In this document: positions 20,896-32,582 of the stretch, one piece after another
Position numbering within the stretch: the first letter of the stretch is position 1
Layout of the letters: each line of letters opens with the position of its first letter
Assembly (NCBI RefSeq): GCF_032854445.1
Contig: NC_088297.1
Location: 1,278,639 to 1,342,638, forward strand
Direction: 5' to 3'
Origin: Liolophura sinensis
Lineage: Eukaryota; Mollusca; Polyplacophora; Chitonida; Chitonidae
DNA: 64,000 nucleotides
Notes under the pieces: generated by a model
Database searches by the model: none
What the model was told of the DNA's origin: nothing
What the model saw: the letters and a program-made list of their open reading frames with translations, nothing else
Position numbers and translations under genes: made by a program

Positions 20896-21400
20896 AATTA
20901 CAACGATAATCCCCAAGAAAAGTCAGTAAAACTCTCGCGGGAACACTCGCCATGGATAACAACCTAAAGTATTCACCTAAACTAACTCATGTAGTCGGGA
21001 ACGGAGGTGCAAGAAATCAGCACAGCACAAAGTGAGATCACTGTAACACGGGCACAGGGGAGATAACTTGTGTGTTGTCCTTGCGCTAATCCGATTACTT
21101 CACCCTTACCACATAAACGAAAATTGCTACACAAAAATATTCAAATCTTATCAAAAACAAATTCCCTCATACTAACTAACAATATCAATACTTATATTTT
21201 TAAAGTAATGCTTTTTATGAAAACATTCCCGCCGATGCAAAAAAAAAAAACTGTTGTACTTCTATTTCGTCTTGCCCCATTCTTTCACACTTTTTATTCG
21301 CCTCTTTTTTTGTATTTAATATGGTCTAAATCACCAGTATAAATGAAAGAAGCCATGCATAACCCTTACCTTCCGGCTTGCATATCTACTTTAAAAGCGG
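20896..21400. other. AT-rich spacer before the 69-bp satellite
   Basis: Nothing recognisable apart from a short poly-A run near 21240. Confidence 0.35.
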
Positions 21401-22815
21401 GATTCCCGCAGTAACTCACCGACAGTCTGTCGTCTCATTTACTTGACAAACCTCCGGATATAAAACCGGTGAGTCCGGAGTAAACCACCGAACTTTTCTA
21501 GTCACATGTACTTGACAAACCTCTGGATATAACACCGGTGAGCCCGGAGTGAACCACCAACTTTCTCTAATCATGTTTACCTGAATAGCCGCCGGATATA
21601 AAGTCGGAGTGCCCGGAATAAACCAATAAAATTCTCTAGTCACGTGTACTCGGCAAACCCAGGGTTTGCCGAATGCCCGGAGTAAACCATGGATCTTCTC
21701 AAGCCACGCGTAACTGACAATCCTCTAAATATAAGACCATAATACCCGGAGTAAACCGCCAATCTTTCCTAGTCATGTGAACCTGACAAACCTCTGGATA
21801 TAAAACCGGATTGCCCGAAATAATCCACCAACCTTCTATAGTCACCTGTACCTGACAAACGTCCGGGTATAAAACCGGAGTGCCCCAAATAATTCATCAC
21901 TACTCACTAATCACTTGTACCTGACAAAGCTCCGAACTTAAAAACGAAATGCCCCGAATAAACCACAAAAATGTTCTAGTCTCGTGTACCTGACGCCCCT
22001 CCAGCTAGAAAACCGCAGTGTCCGGAGTAAACCAACGACCTTCTCAATTCAAGCGTAACTGACAAGCCTCTGAATATAAGACCATAGTATCCGAAGTAAA
22101 CCATTAACCTTCTGTAGTCATGTGTACCTGACAAACCTCCGAACTCAGAACCGGAGTGCCTGAAATAAACCTCCAACAGTTACGTGGACTTGCCAAACCG
22201 TCGGATATAAATCCGGATTGCTCGTTGTAAAGCACCAAGTATCTCTAGGCACGTGTACCTGACAAACCTCCGGATGAAAATCCAGAGTGCCCGGAGTAAT
22301 TCACCGACATTCTCTAGTCACGTGTACCTGACAACCCTTCGAGTGTTAAACCGGAGTGCCCAGAGTAAACCACCAAATTTCCCTAGTCATATGTAGCTGA
22401 CAAACCTCCGGATAAAAAACCGGAGTTCTCGTAGTAAACCACCAGCCTTCTCTAGCCATGTGTACTCGGCAAACCTCCAAAATTAAAACCGGAGTGCTTG
22501 GAGTAAACCACCAAATTTCTCTAGTCAAGTGTAGCTGACAAACCTCCGGATATATAACCGGAGTTCCTGGAGTTAACCACCAACCTTCTCTAGGCATCTA
22601 TAATTGACAAACCCCCCGGATATAAAAGCGGAGTGCCCGAAGGAAACAACCATCCTTCTCTAGCCATATGTACTGGACAAACCTCCGGATATAAAACCAG
22701 AGTTCCTGGAGTAAACCACCAACCTTCTCTAGTCATCTATAATTGACAAACCTCCAGATATAAAAGCGGAGTGCCCGAAAGAAACAACCACCCTTCTCTA
22801 GTTATGTGTACTGGA
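21400..22815. repeat. 69-bp tandem satellite, about 20 units
   Basis: Units carry 'aaaccggagtgcccggagta', 'aaccaccaacctt', 'ctctagtcacgtgtacctg' and 'acaaacctccggatata'. Spacing of the 'ctag' landmark is 69 bp over 22384, 22453, 22522, 22591, 22660, 22729 and 22798. Left-hand units are more diverged. At the right end alternate units match better (22591 and 22729 both read 'catctataattgacaaa'), which makes a 138-bp dimer. The short open frames inside are a by-product: 69 is divisible by three. Confidence 0.92.
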
Positions 22816-22902
22816 CAATGTCTCTTACGAGTGCGATAGCTTTGAAATTCCCAACCAGATCTTGATGGCTTCCTGTCCGATTGTACGTGTGAACCTTTGG
22901 CA

Positions 22903-23005
22903 GCTTGCGTGTTTCATCCGCAGGCTCTGCTCGGTTTGATCTCAGCATAACGCAGTCAGCCGTCCTCTAAGTGAAATATTCCTGAGCACGGGAATAAAAT
23001 AAATA
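22903..23005 (+). repeat. SINE family A, degenerate 3' part
   Basis: 'catccgcaggctctgctcgg', 'agtgaaatattcctgagcac' and an A-rich tail, directly after the satellite. Confidence 0.6.
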
Positions 23006-23119
23006 ATTAAACAAATAAATCATAAAAACCTAAATTCCGGGCTTCTAATATTTCGTCGGACATATCGTAAGCATAATCTACAACCATAGTGCAGAAGTTC
23101 GTTGACGCTATCATTTGTT

Positions 23120-23332
23120 ATTTATTTGTTTTTTATTTGATTGGTGTTTTACGCCGTACTCAATCATATTTCACTTATACGATGGCGGCCAGCATTATGG
23201 TGGAAGGAAACCGGGCAGGGCTCGGCGGAAACCCACGACCATCCGCAGGCTGTTGGCAGACCTTCCCACGTACGGCCGGAGAGGAAGCCAGCGTGAGCTG
23301 GACTTGAACTCACAGCGACCGCATTGGCGGCT
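23120..23332 (-). repeat. SINE family A, reverse
   Basis: Well-preserved copy with 'gattggtgttttacgccgta', 'cccacgaccatccgcaggc', 'acgtacggccggagagga' and 'cttgaactcacagcgac'. The head is truncated. Confidence 0.88.
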
Positions 23333-23487
23333 ATCATCTGTAGGTATATGTCTAGCTTATGGGCTACTGGCTGTCTAAACAAGGCTCAGTTTTAAACTCG
23401 TCGTTTTGTTTATACGAAATACTCTCGCAATAAAGACCTAACTGAGACCAGATAATTTTTTTTACCCTTTTATTTTCTAGGACAGGT

Positions 23488-23725
23488 TGTTTATTGATTG
23501 ATGTTTTACGGCCGTAATCAAGAAAATTTTACTTATACGACGGTGGCCAACACAGTAGTCGGAGGAAACCGGGTTGAGCCCGGGGGAAAAGCCACGACCA
23601 TCCGCAGGTTGGGAATAGACCTTCCCATATATTGTCGGAGAGGAAGCCAGCATTAATCATCACAGAACTCACAGCGACCACATTCTGGGTCATCCCGCCA
23701 CGATGGCATGCTAACCTTCCCCCGG
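23488..23725 (-). repeat. SINE family A, reverse
   Basis: Diverged copy with 'gattgatgttttacggccgt', 'gccacgaccatccgcaggt' and 'gaggaagccagcatt', reaching into the head region ('ctgggtcatcccgcc'). Confidence 0.8.
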
Positions 23726-24214
23726 CCACAGAGGCTCCGATATTTGCACATATTACGAATGTGGACCATTTAATGTTAAAACACCGTGCTCTGTGGACTA
23801 TACAGGCAAATGTATTGTACTGTATTGGACCATTTGAATATTACATTAATATATCTTTCCAAAAATACATATCAGTATAAGCCATTGAAAATATATATAT
23901 ATACCTATTTCAAGAGATTGGCGACCTGAAACGTATTTTAGACAGATTGTTTGCTCCCAAATTTTCCTGCGGTCAGTGACCGGTGACAAGAACAATCCTA
24001 AACTCGACTGCACTAACAAGGTGACCAATGCTTGTTCTTTACATGTAAATCGACATATTGGCCTGGTTTATAAAATGTCACCTCGTTCTCGGGAATGGGA
24101 ATGCGTTTACACATTTTACTTTGGCGAAGAGGGGGTAAATTGTTGCTGAACGGTTAATGAAGTTGATTGAAAGTTTAGAAGTGTTATCAGCTTTTTGTCT
24201 AAAGAGTTTAGTCA
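23726..24214. other. Spacer, nothing recognised
   Basis: AT-rich, with a short (TA) run near 23892. No gene or repeat family was identified. Confidence 0.35.
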
Positions 24215-24216
24215 TA

Positions 24217-25823
24217 CAGTCCTGGAAAAAAGTTTGGAATATTGGTGAATTTCACACCATCTCCAGGAAGAGCGTGGTTCGTTGCGTTCAGGTCAATAAT
24301 CTGTCGATTGGTTTCACTTGGACTAGTCTCTATGATGCTTTATCAATAGTTTCCTCAAACCAAAACATTTCTAAATGTTATAGGAGACGAGTTTTTCACG
24401 ATATTCTGAAAGCGCCCCAAACAAGTGCAGAAATTCAGTAAAACCCATGTATTTTATTACGAGCTGTAACTTTTATTCGATTGGAAATATGTCTACAATA
24501 CTTGGTAAGTTAATTATGCAAAACACTAACAATACAGAAAACTAATTTAGTACTTGGTGTGCCCACCCCTCGCATTGTACTTGGCATACTGGCAACTAAG
24601 GAAGTCAAAGTTTCTTCCGGTATATCTCTCCAGCAAGTGAGCACAGCACGAGTTAGTTCAGCCACGTTCGTTGGGGCTTCATCCAGGTTATTCAACCCAC
24701 GGGAAGCTTCCGCCCACAAGTTCTCAATTGGGCTCATATCCGGTGAAATGGCTGGCCACTGCATGTGCTCAACACCCTCCTGTTCCAGAAAATTCCGTAT
24801 CAGTTCGGTCTGGTGCGGCGTGGCGTTGTCGTCCTGATACACAAAGTTTGCCCTGAATTGTTGCCAAGCAAATAAGAGCATTATCGTTTCCAGAATCCGT
24901 TGATATTGGTGCTGGTTCATGTGTCCATCCAAGACGTGCAGGTCGCATTTACCAGTGCTATGAAAAGCACCCCAGACGGTGACCCCACCGCCCCCGCCTT
25001 GGACTCTGGGCATGATGCAATCATCGTTCAGAGCCTCGTGAGCCTGATAACGCACCATCACACGGCCATCTTCCCGGTAGACGACAAAACGAGACTCATC
25101 TGGGTGTTCCCGCGCCCAGGATAAGCGTGCCTGGCGGTGTCGACGCTGTAGCAAAGGCTTCCTCTTAGGCCTCCTTACCAAATACCCAGCAGTCAACAGT
25201 CTGGATCGCACTAAGCGGCTTGACACAGGAGTATTGGTAAACCTCATCCAGTCAGCGCGTATCTGGTTGGAACTCTTCGTACGGCCATTGCGGCAAAGTC
25301 TCACCAGATACCGATCCTCTTTCGTGGCCGACCAGACCTCGGTCTAGGCGTCGGCACACCCGTCTGTCGGTGTCGCTTAAAGATTTTGGAGACGGCTCCC
25401 TGAGTGACACCAAGAGCTGCTGCAATGTCCTTCTGTTTTGCTCCAGCCAGGCTCATACCAAAGATACGGTTGCAGACTGCAGCACTCAGTTGACGTCTCA
25501 TGATCACAGCAGTATTGTTGGAAACACTCTGGAGCACTGGCATGCCTTAACCGAGCTTTTATAAGAGTTACAAGGTTAAATTATAATCATGTCTGCGCAC
25601 ATGACTTTTTCACTGAGAAATGGATGGTCATGCTTTGTCCCAACTGTAATTTTGCTCAGGTGACACAAGCAAGAATGGTGTGTATGAGCTGAAAGGGGAC
25701 ATAATCCACTACATTTTCCACCCAAACAAGAATGTGTGCATTCAATGTAAGGCGCACAAAAGTATGTTTCTGGTAAATGCTATCATCAGTGAAAACAATA
25801 TTCCAAACTTTTTTCCAGGACTG
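24217..25823 (-). mobile_element. Tc1-type DNA transposon, decayed
   Basis: A 1607-bp element. Its inverted repeats begin 'cagtcctggaaaaaagtttg' at 24217 and, on the other strand, at 25823. TA flanks both ends (24215-24216 and 25824-25825). Between the ends lies one transposase on the minus strand with a frameshift and a deletion. Its sequence is unrelated in detail to the element at 8807, so it is a different Tc1 lineage. Confidence 0.93.
24510..25501 (-). pseudogene. Tc1-type transposase with frameshift and internal deletion
   Basis: The N-terminal piece (25501-25301) has a helix-turn-helix ('KQKDIAAALGVTQGAVSKIF') and a GRPR AT-hook. The frame then shifts by one base within an A-run near 25315, and the rest continues from about 25320 to 24510. 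The catalytic triad is still readable: D in PDESRF, D in YQDDNATPH and E in SPDMSPIENLW, with 34 residues between the last two. Just before the first D, 'SWAREH' is joined directly to 'PDESRF', so roughly a dozen residues usual in the family are missing. The product should be inactive. Start taken at the in-frame ATG at 25501. Confidence 0.9.
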
Positions 25824-26051
25824 TATAACTTTCTCCCGATATACGTCGTTGCCTACAGTATGGAAGCCTAAGCGTAACAACTTTCGGTCACTGTGAAAAA
25901 AAGTCTCACAGTTGTTAATAAATGGAAAAAAAATCCCTCAAAATGCATATGCAAATAGTAATCGACAACACATTAACTTTAATCATATACTTATCAGAAA
26001 TCTTGTCCCACCTTGCTTTGCCAAGCTTCCTACCACACTATTGCTGACCAA

Positions 26052-26128
26052 TGTCGTATAAGTGAATTATTCCTTGTATGGCTTAAAATCCCAATTGAAT
26101 AAATATATAAAAATAAATAAATAAACAA
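26052..26128 (+). repeat. SINE family A tail fragment
   Basis: 'gtcgtataagtgaattattc', then 'cccaattgaataaatat' and an A-rich run. Confidence 0.55.
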
Positions 26129-26520
26129 GTAAGTATTAGGGACCTTTACCTTTCACATGCCTTTTCTTCCTGAAGATGATTAATTCGAGGCGTCCAATCC
26201 GACATTGTAAAAGTAATAGCCACAAGAAAAAAAGCAGTTACTGAATCAGTCATTTCCAGAGTCGCATACAAGACAACACTAAATGATTCACACAGAAAAA
26301 CACGCATATCAAGTAAGCTGTGATACATGATGGGGAAGGGCTACAACCAGCGGTTATCAGTCCCGTCTTGATGTATTGGGGTGCTGTAGAATGTGTTAAT
26401 ATTACATATATAAAGTGCATATCAGTTTGCAAACTGAAAGTCCGCTTATGTATAGATGAATTAGTGAATTCATTTTTAAGAAATAGAGGTGCCTTACAAC
26501 CAGGGCATATGATCTATAAT
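26129..26520. other. Spacer, nothing recognised
   Basis: Short open frames only, without family motifs. Confidence 0.35.
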
Positions 26521-26524
26521 ATAC

Positions 26525-26815
26525 CAAACGTTGCCGAAGTGGCCCAGATGGTTTGTGTGCCAGCGCGATGCAAGAAACCAGAAGCCTCTCACCTGTGCGT
26601 TCGCTGTGAGCTCAAGTCCAGCTCACCCTGGCCTCATCTACGGCCGCACGTGGGAAGCCCTGACAGAATTCTGCGGATGGTCAAGGGTTTTCCCCGGGCT
26701 CTACCAGGTTTGTTCCCAACATAATGATGGTGGCTGTCGTATCAGTGAAATGTGGTTGAGAACGGTGTAAAACGCCAATCAAATAAATAAATAAATAAAT
26801 AAATAAATAAACAAA
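26525..26815 (+). repeat. SINE family A, near full length
   Basis: tRNA-like head ('gaagtggcccagatggttt', B-box-like 'gagctcaagtccagctc'), body, and an (AAAT)n tail at 26780-26812. Confidence 0.85.
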
Positions 26816-27195
26816 AGGAATAAATAATCCATCAATCAAGATACTGAAATGAACCTCAACTTGTGACCCGTTGCCATCGCTGGGGGAGTTCCTGTTGCTT
26901 TTTTAACGATTATTTATATTCTGACTTTTTCATTCTGTAACTGGACTAAAAATGAATGCGTATTAAATTGATTACTCCATATACTTTTACCCAAAGCAGA
27001 TTTGTCATGGGAAAGTCCTCCAATCTGCTATTCTTTTATTTTTGTCACCCAAAAGTTGTTCCTTCTAAGCTTCGGTGCACTGCTGGTGTCAATGTCCTCT
27101 AAACTGACCGTTCCCCAAAACGTCTTAATTGACCAGACTAACTGCCACCTATGAACCCAATAGGAGCAATCATTGCTGTAATCTGATGACCTTTC
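26816..27195. other. Upstream region of the cysteine-knot precursor gene
   Basis: No coding frame. It ends with a CCAAT-type motif ('acccaatagg') near 27157, about 40 bases before the TATA box. Confidence 0.4.
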
Positions 27196-27199
27196 TGTC

Positions 27200-27234
27200 T
27201 ATATATATAAGAGCTTTAGGGGTTACGATATTCA
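27200..27234 (+). promoter_or_regulatory. Core promoter of the cysteine-knot precursor gene
   Basis: A TATA box ('tatatatataag', 27200-27211) is followed about 30 bases later by an initiator-like 'ttcactg' at 27231-27237. With transcription starting near 27234, the 5' leader would be about 54 bases and reach the ATG at 27288. Confidence 0.6.
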
Positions 27235-27287
27235 CTGTTCACTGTACTGTCGTTAACGTCTCCGCAAGAACAAGAAGAACACCGACC

Positions 27288-27837
27288 ATGGAGAGCAAGA
27301 CCCTGATGTTCCTGATGCTGACGGTGGTGGCTGTAACCGTTGGTAAGCTACTTATTCCTAAATCTCAGATAAAATGTAAATAATTTGTTTTTTTATAAGA
27401 TGAATATGGGCTGGTTAGAGTGTTAAAATAACCCTTACGCTGCAGACAGCAGATTGTAGGAATTTGTACGGATCTTCCCCATTTTCTTACTTTAATGACC
27501 TAATTTTATTTGGCCAGATACCTTGAACCTCGTGTATGTAATAATCATTTGAGTGATGAAAGTAAATTTATTTATTTATTTGATTGGTGTTGTACTCAAG
27601 AGTATTTCACTTATATGACTGCGACTAGCACTATGGTGTGAAGAAACCGGTCAGAGCTCCAAAAAAAGCCGCAATGATCCGTAGGTTGTTGCCAAACCTT
27701 CCCACGCACGGTTGGAGGGGAAGCCAGTGTGAGCTGGGCTTCAACTCATAGCGACCGCATTGGTGAGAGGCTCCTGGGTCATTACGCTGCGCTAGCCCGT
27801 TAACCAGGTAAGCCACTGAGGCCCCCAAAAAAGTAAA

Positions 27838-27906
<69 letters not shown>

Positions 27907-30679
27907 AGATGAACCCTGTAGAATAACCCAGATTAAACAATACGTATAGCTCTGTAGCTTCTAGTAATTAGACTCAGATTTCTTCCATTTTACTCTTTGT
28001 TTAAATTCTAGACAAATAATGTACACACAGAATTAGATGGCAGTCGATTTCATGATGTTTGATTTTAGATTTTTTTGAAAGGAAATCGTTGTCTATTTTC
28101 TAGCGATAAGATAATATTGTCCAAAAATTTAGTCAAGAGTCGGAATAGAAATGTCCAGAAAAGTAAAGTGATGTTTTACAAACGTTCAGAAAACGGTCCA
28201 CATAACACCATTAGTAGATGGAATTAAATCCATGTGTAATATTCGTTATTCTTTTGGTCTGTTTTCATTGGGCGTAATATATTCCACACCAAGCGCATTA
28301 TTTCGACACATTGCCCACCTATGCACACACTAATTTATAGTATTGTTAATAAGTAGAGTCATCAAAGTCAAACTTCAAATGAAGTCGTTTTGTGTAGATA
28401 TCGTGTTAGTGTCGGCTTACACAAAGAACGCCGATTGATTTCACCTTAGTCATTCTTACGCTTCTTGGGTGGCTTGGAAGAGATTATCGTCCATGCCTAA
28501 GCGAAATGATTTTCTAAAAAAAAGCATATCAGAGGATCAATGTTAGCGCTTGTCATCGCTTAAAACACACCGGTTCTGTTGACCCGACATGTCTAATGTG
28601 CATTGTTTAACGTTCATTTGCTCTTGACGAATTTATTCGTGTTATAATTTATTTAATCATTTGATTAATGTTTTACACCGTACTCAATAGTATTTCACTT
28701 ATGGGATGGCGGCCATAATTATTGTAGAAGGAAACCGGACAGATCCCGAGGAAACCCAAGACCATCCGCAGCTGGCTGCCAGACCTTTCTTACCTACAGC
28801 CAGATGGGAAGCCAGCATGAACTGAACTAGAGCTCACAGAAACCACAATGGCTCCTTTGGCCTGCCTTTGACATGACGATTAGTGAGCAAGCTGGCAAAG
28901 TAGTGCTCCTGTACTACATGTATCAGAGAACATGACTCCAGCTTGGACCCGACTCGTTATTCAGTATAACAACATAACGTTGTGAGACAGATTTAAGTCC
29001 AGAACCTGCTATTTTAGCTGCAGCCTTAAGTCAGGAATTTTCTGTACGTGTATTTGATGCGGTACGACAAAGCTGTGAACGGGTGGTATTTTTGTTACGA
29101 CGACAGATTTCTCCTTAAAAAGTGATCCCAGATATAAATGATAGATCCTGATGTTAACATTAATTGTTGTTTTTACTTTCATTTCGATAGCACAAACGAG
29201 TGAAAGGAAGAGGCGGTCTCTCTCTCTGAAGGGGTAAGTGCTTGTCTTCTATTCAACTCAAACACGCTTTCCTTCTTGGAATAAAAACATTCATGTCAAA
29301 TGATTTGTTTAACTTTTAACTACTTGTCAGCCATTACACTGTCGTCACTGTTCTGGGTGGACTGTCCATTCTGTGATCTATTATATAAAGGAGAAAGATG
29401 TCACATTTTTAAACTTGGAAAGAAACATAAAAAAAAGAAAACGATACGAGGGCAAATCAATAAAACCTTTAAATAATTATTTATTCTAACTGAACAAACG
29501 GTTGTTGATGAAATAACTTTTCATGTACACTCGTTAGTTGTTAATCCACCAGACCATTTTGTCCAACTCCTTGAACAGAATGTTAAGTGATATAAAGTTC
29601 TGTATAGTATTTGCCATCTGTAAGCATTGGGCAGTTTGTAACGGGGTATGTAGATTTAGATAGCAGAATCCATGTCTCTAAAAACGGTTTTAATGAAAAC
29701 ATTTTTTTTATTTGGCTTTGGCACCCAAGTTAAAGAAATAAAAATCATAAATTTTTTAATTTTTAATTTTTAATTTTTTTTATTTTCCTTGTATTTTCAG
29801 AGAGGCGGACTATACCAACGCCATGCACGAGTGAGTTATAATATATCACTATTATCTATCATATATACAGTTTATAAACGGACGGAGTGCAAAATAAACT
29901 TGAAGGTGTGACATGTAATATACTGAATGTATGTTTAATATAACGGCAAATATATTGTCCGGTGCATACACGATAACAATGAAAACACATTGAACCAAAG
30001 GTCACAATTCTTGAATAGTTTGAACGCGATAAACACGTAAGACTGGAAATGCAAACAGCAGGGTTAAAAAAATTTTGGCGCGATGGAACGGCATGTACAT
30101 CGGTGACATCGCTGCTTTGAAGCTATTCATTTTGATGTGAATTATATACGTATATATGTAATGTTTTGTTTTAAAGTAAAGTAGCATATTAAGCATATCG
30201 GTAGATGTAACACACAAGACAATTGATATTAGCACACTTAACCTACACATTTCCTAAGTCATTCAGACAAAATCCCATTTTCTAGATTGATTCAGGTTTA
30301 GATGCCAGCCCGTGGCTTTCAGCCATGAGGTTTGTCAGGTACCTGCTGAGGCGCGATGGTTTACTGAGACACTCCGGATACCGCCACACATAATCATCAC
30401 CACCGTCACATATAAAGTGACAAATTCATGATTTCGGTACTAGCGATAAAACATAAATAATTTGATAAATTCTGTTTACTGTACATTTCTATTTGATTCA
30501 GACTAAAGCTGCGTGAGCTTGCTGCCAACTTCCAGGAGGCCATGATCAAACAACGCCGTGGGGTTTTTGACTGTGCTCAGCTGACCCAGGAATGTCATGC
30601 CTTCAAATACTGTTGTGATGGTTTGTCCTGCAACAAAGACAACATCTTCGAGTCCGGTGTCTGTGTGCCAGACCTTTAG
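27288..30679 (+). CDS. Secreted six-cysteine (inhibitor-cystine-knot, O-conotoxin-like) peptide precursor, four exons
   Basis: Coding exons are 27288-27342, 29191-29233, 29801-29830 and 30502-30679. Every intron has GT-AG ends, the phases join cleanly (1, 2, 2), and the total is 306 bases, 101 codons plus stop TAG. Residues 1-19 form a hydrophobic signal peptide. A basic RKRR site is at 24-27, and a second dibasic site (R61-R62) precedes the cysteine domain. Cysteines are C67, C74, C80, C81, C86 and C97, spaced C-X6-C-X5-CC-X4-C-X10-C: framework VI/VII, as in O-superfamily conotoxins and other knottins. The layout of signal, pro-region, dibasic cleavage and knottin at the C-terminus matches secreted venom, neuro- or immune peptides. 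The target is unknown; non-cone molluscs also have such peptides. No gene disruption is seen. Confidence 0.82.
27567..27827 (-). repeat. SINE family A, full-length reverse, in intron 1
   Basis: Tail 'tttatttgattggtgttgta', body 'gaagccagtgtgagctggg', and head through 'gctgcgctagcccgttaac' to 'gaggccccc'. Confidence 0.88.
27840..27903. repeat. (TA)n microsatellite
   Basis: About 31 uninterrupted TA units in intron 1 of the precursor gene. Confidence 0.95.
28645..28862 (-). repeat. SINE family A, reverse, in intron 1
   Basis: Diverged copy: 'gattaatgttttacaccgta', 'cccaagaccatccgcagc', 'gggaagccagcatgaac'. The head is truncated. Confidence 0.8.
29234..30501 (+). other. Introns 2 and 3 of the precursor gene
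   Basis: AT-rich, with poly-T/poly-A runs near 29705-29785. The 82-codon minus frame at 30002-30250 has no recognisable family. Confidence 0.5.
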
Positions 30680-30857
30680 ACGAACGATTTTGAAATGGCT
30701 TCATAAACTGATTGGCAGATTCAATTTGTATACACGTAAAAGCAACAGAACAAAACAATGCAACTGCGTATTAAAAAAATTTGAATTTGACAAACTTAAT
30801 ATCGATAGATTATACAATCGCCATGTCACCAGCATGTCAGTGTATGTTGAAATCATT

Positions 30858-30863
30858 ATTAAA
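30858..30863 (+). promoter_or_regulatory. Candidate polyadenylation signal
   Basis: ATTAAA about 180 bases after the precursor's stop codon, the commonest variant of the signal. Confidence 0.4.
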
Positions 30864-30917
30864 AGACTCATTCAGACTAAAGGCGTCTACATTATTTGAA
30901 TGTTTCGTGTGATTTTG

Positions 30918-31199
30918 ATTCATTTATTTATTTATTTATATGATTGGTGTTTTACGCCCTACTCAAGAATGTTTCACTTCTACGACGGCGGCCAGCATTA
31001 TGATGGGGGGAAACCGGGCACATTGCAGGGGGAAACCCACGACCATCTGCAGTTTGCTGATAGACCTTCCCGCTTACGACTTACGACGAGAGGAAGCCAG
31101 CATGAGCTGGACTTGAGCTCACAACGGCCGCATTGGTGAGAGGCTCCTGGGCCATTACTCTGCGTTAGCGCGCTAACCGACTGAGACAGGGAGGCCCCC
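30918..31199 (-). mobile_element. Full-length SINE family A with 11-bp target duplication
   Basis: Complete from the A-rich tail (left) to the 'gaggccccc' head end (right). It is flanked by 'gtgtgattttg' at 30907-30917 and 31200-31210. The head has an interrupted tRNA-like structure with A-box 'ctcagtcggttagcgcgcta' on the minus strand. Confidence 0.92.
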
Positions 31200-31364
31200 G
31201 TGTGATTTTGTAATTTCAAATTATATTTTAACGATACTTTGATCAGACATATCAGAGTGAGTAGGATTGAAACCCTCGACCTCAGGTATAAATCTAAAGG
31301 TCTTACAGATTTGCTATAGTTAATATAATAGTACATGTGCTATATATTTCGGTCAACCTGCGAA

Positions 31365-31440
31365 ACTAAAAATATTTCACTTATACCATGGCGTTCTGAG
31401 TCACATATAAAACCGTTGATCTTAGGCAAGCTACTAACGA
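31365..31440 (-). repeat. Possible SINE family C remnant
   Basis: 'aatatttcacttatac', 'aaaccgttgatcttaggcaa' and 'gctactaacgaacttctg' resemble the family-C copy at 33500-33625. Confidence 0.4.
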
Positions 31441-32385
31441 ACTTCTGAGGTGTATATAGATGTATGTGTGCACCATATATTGGTAGTAGACAATGTGCTC
31501 TTGTATAACTGTTAGATTGCGCGAAATGCCACGCAGTAACCCGCTCTGATACACCGTATTAAACGGCTCAGAAAGTTAACTCGCATGATCGAATCCAGCT
31601 CTGGTCGATGTTGATGCGGCTTCGTTGGCATCTGATGGTATCCCACCACCAGGAATGGTAACATTAAGCCGAGGAAGTGTTCTGGGCGTGTATGTGAGGG
31701 AAGGAATATCTCCAGGGAAGACTGTGTATATATATGAAGGAATACCTTCAGGGAGTGGAGAAGGAGATCGGAGGGAGAGGTCTCTAATACTTCTAATTTT
31801 TGGGACAATTATTATTAGTGCTGTAAATCAGAATATTACCTTTCTTTTCCAGATTATCGACAAAGTCAAGATATGAGTGTGTTGTTCATTATAGGGTATA
31901 ACCATTGAGAAAAACAAACTAAACGCTCCTGCTACATTTACATATTTATTGGGTAACGAGAGTAGACAGGGTGTCGCAAACATTAAAAGAAATAGAGTAC
32001 TTCAGTGAGGAGAGGCCTGGACATTTGACTATAGGGTGAAAGGAGGTTTAATACACACAATGAACACTTCAACAAAGATCGCTCAGCTAGTGGCCGAGAC
32101 GGTAGCCAGGACAAACCTAGGATCACAACAAATTTTCCAATTGCATACATGCTAGCTTTCTGTGGCACCTAGTTGTCCAGAAATCCGCAAACTACAAACG
32201 CTATGAACCTGATGTTGATCGTCCTGTGAAACATTATTCATACATGTAAAATATAATATGGGCTTATGATGATAAGTTTCACCAAGATATGACTTGAGTA
32301 AACCCTGTTTGTTTGTTTTTCGTTGTTGTTGTATTTTTTTGTTTAACCACATTCTCATGAGGAAGCATATCCTATTACGTTTTTT
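31441..32385. other. Spacer, nothing recognised
   Basis: Several short frames on both strands without family motifs. A local 'ccttcagggagtgg'-type run near 31745 is not tandem. Confidence 0.35.
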
Positions 32386-32582
32386 TCTTTCTTTATTTAT
32401 TTACTGTTTTGATTGGGGTTTGGCGTTACAGGCTTATTCAAGAATACTTCAGTGATGCCACAACAACCAGACGGAAGAAACTGCGAAACTGGGGAAACCC
32501 ACGACCATCCACAGGCTGCTCATTGAGGTACGACAGGAGAGGAAGTCAGCATAAGTATGGGCTTGAGTTTCAACTAATACAT
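32386..32582 (-). repeat. SINE family A, degenerate reverse
   Basis: 'ttgattggggtttggcgtta', 'aaacccacgaccatccacag', 'gagaggaagtcagcat'. Confidence 0.75.
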
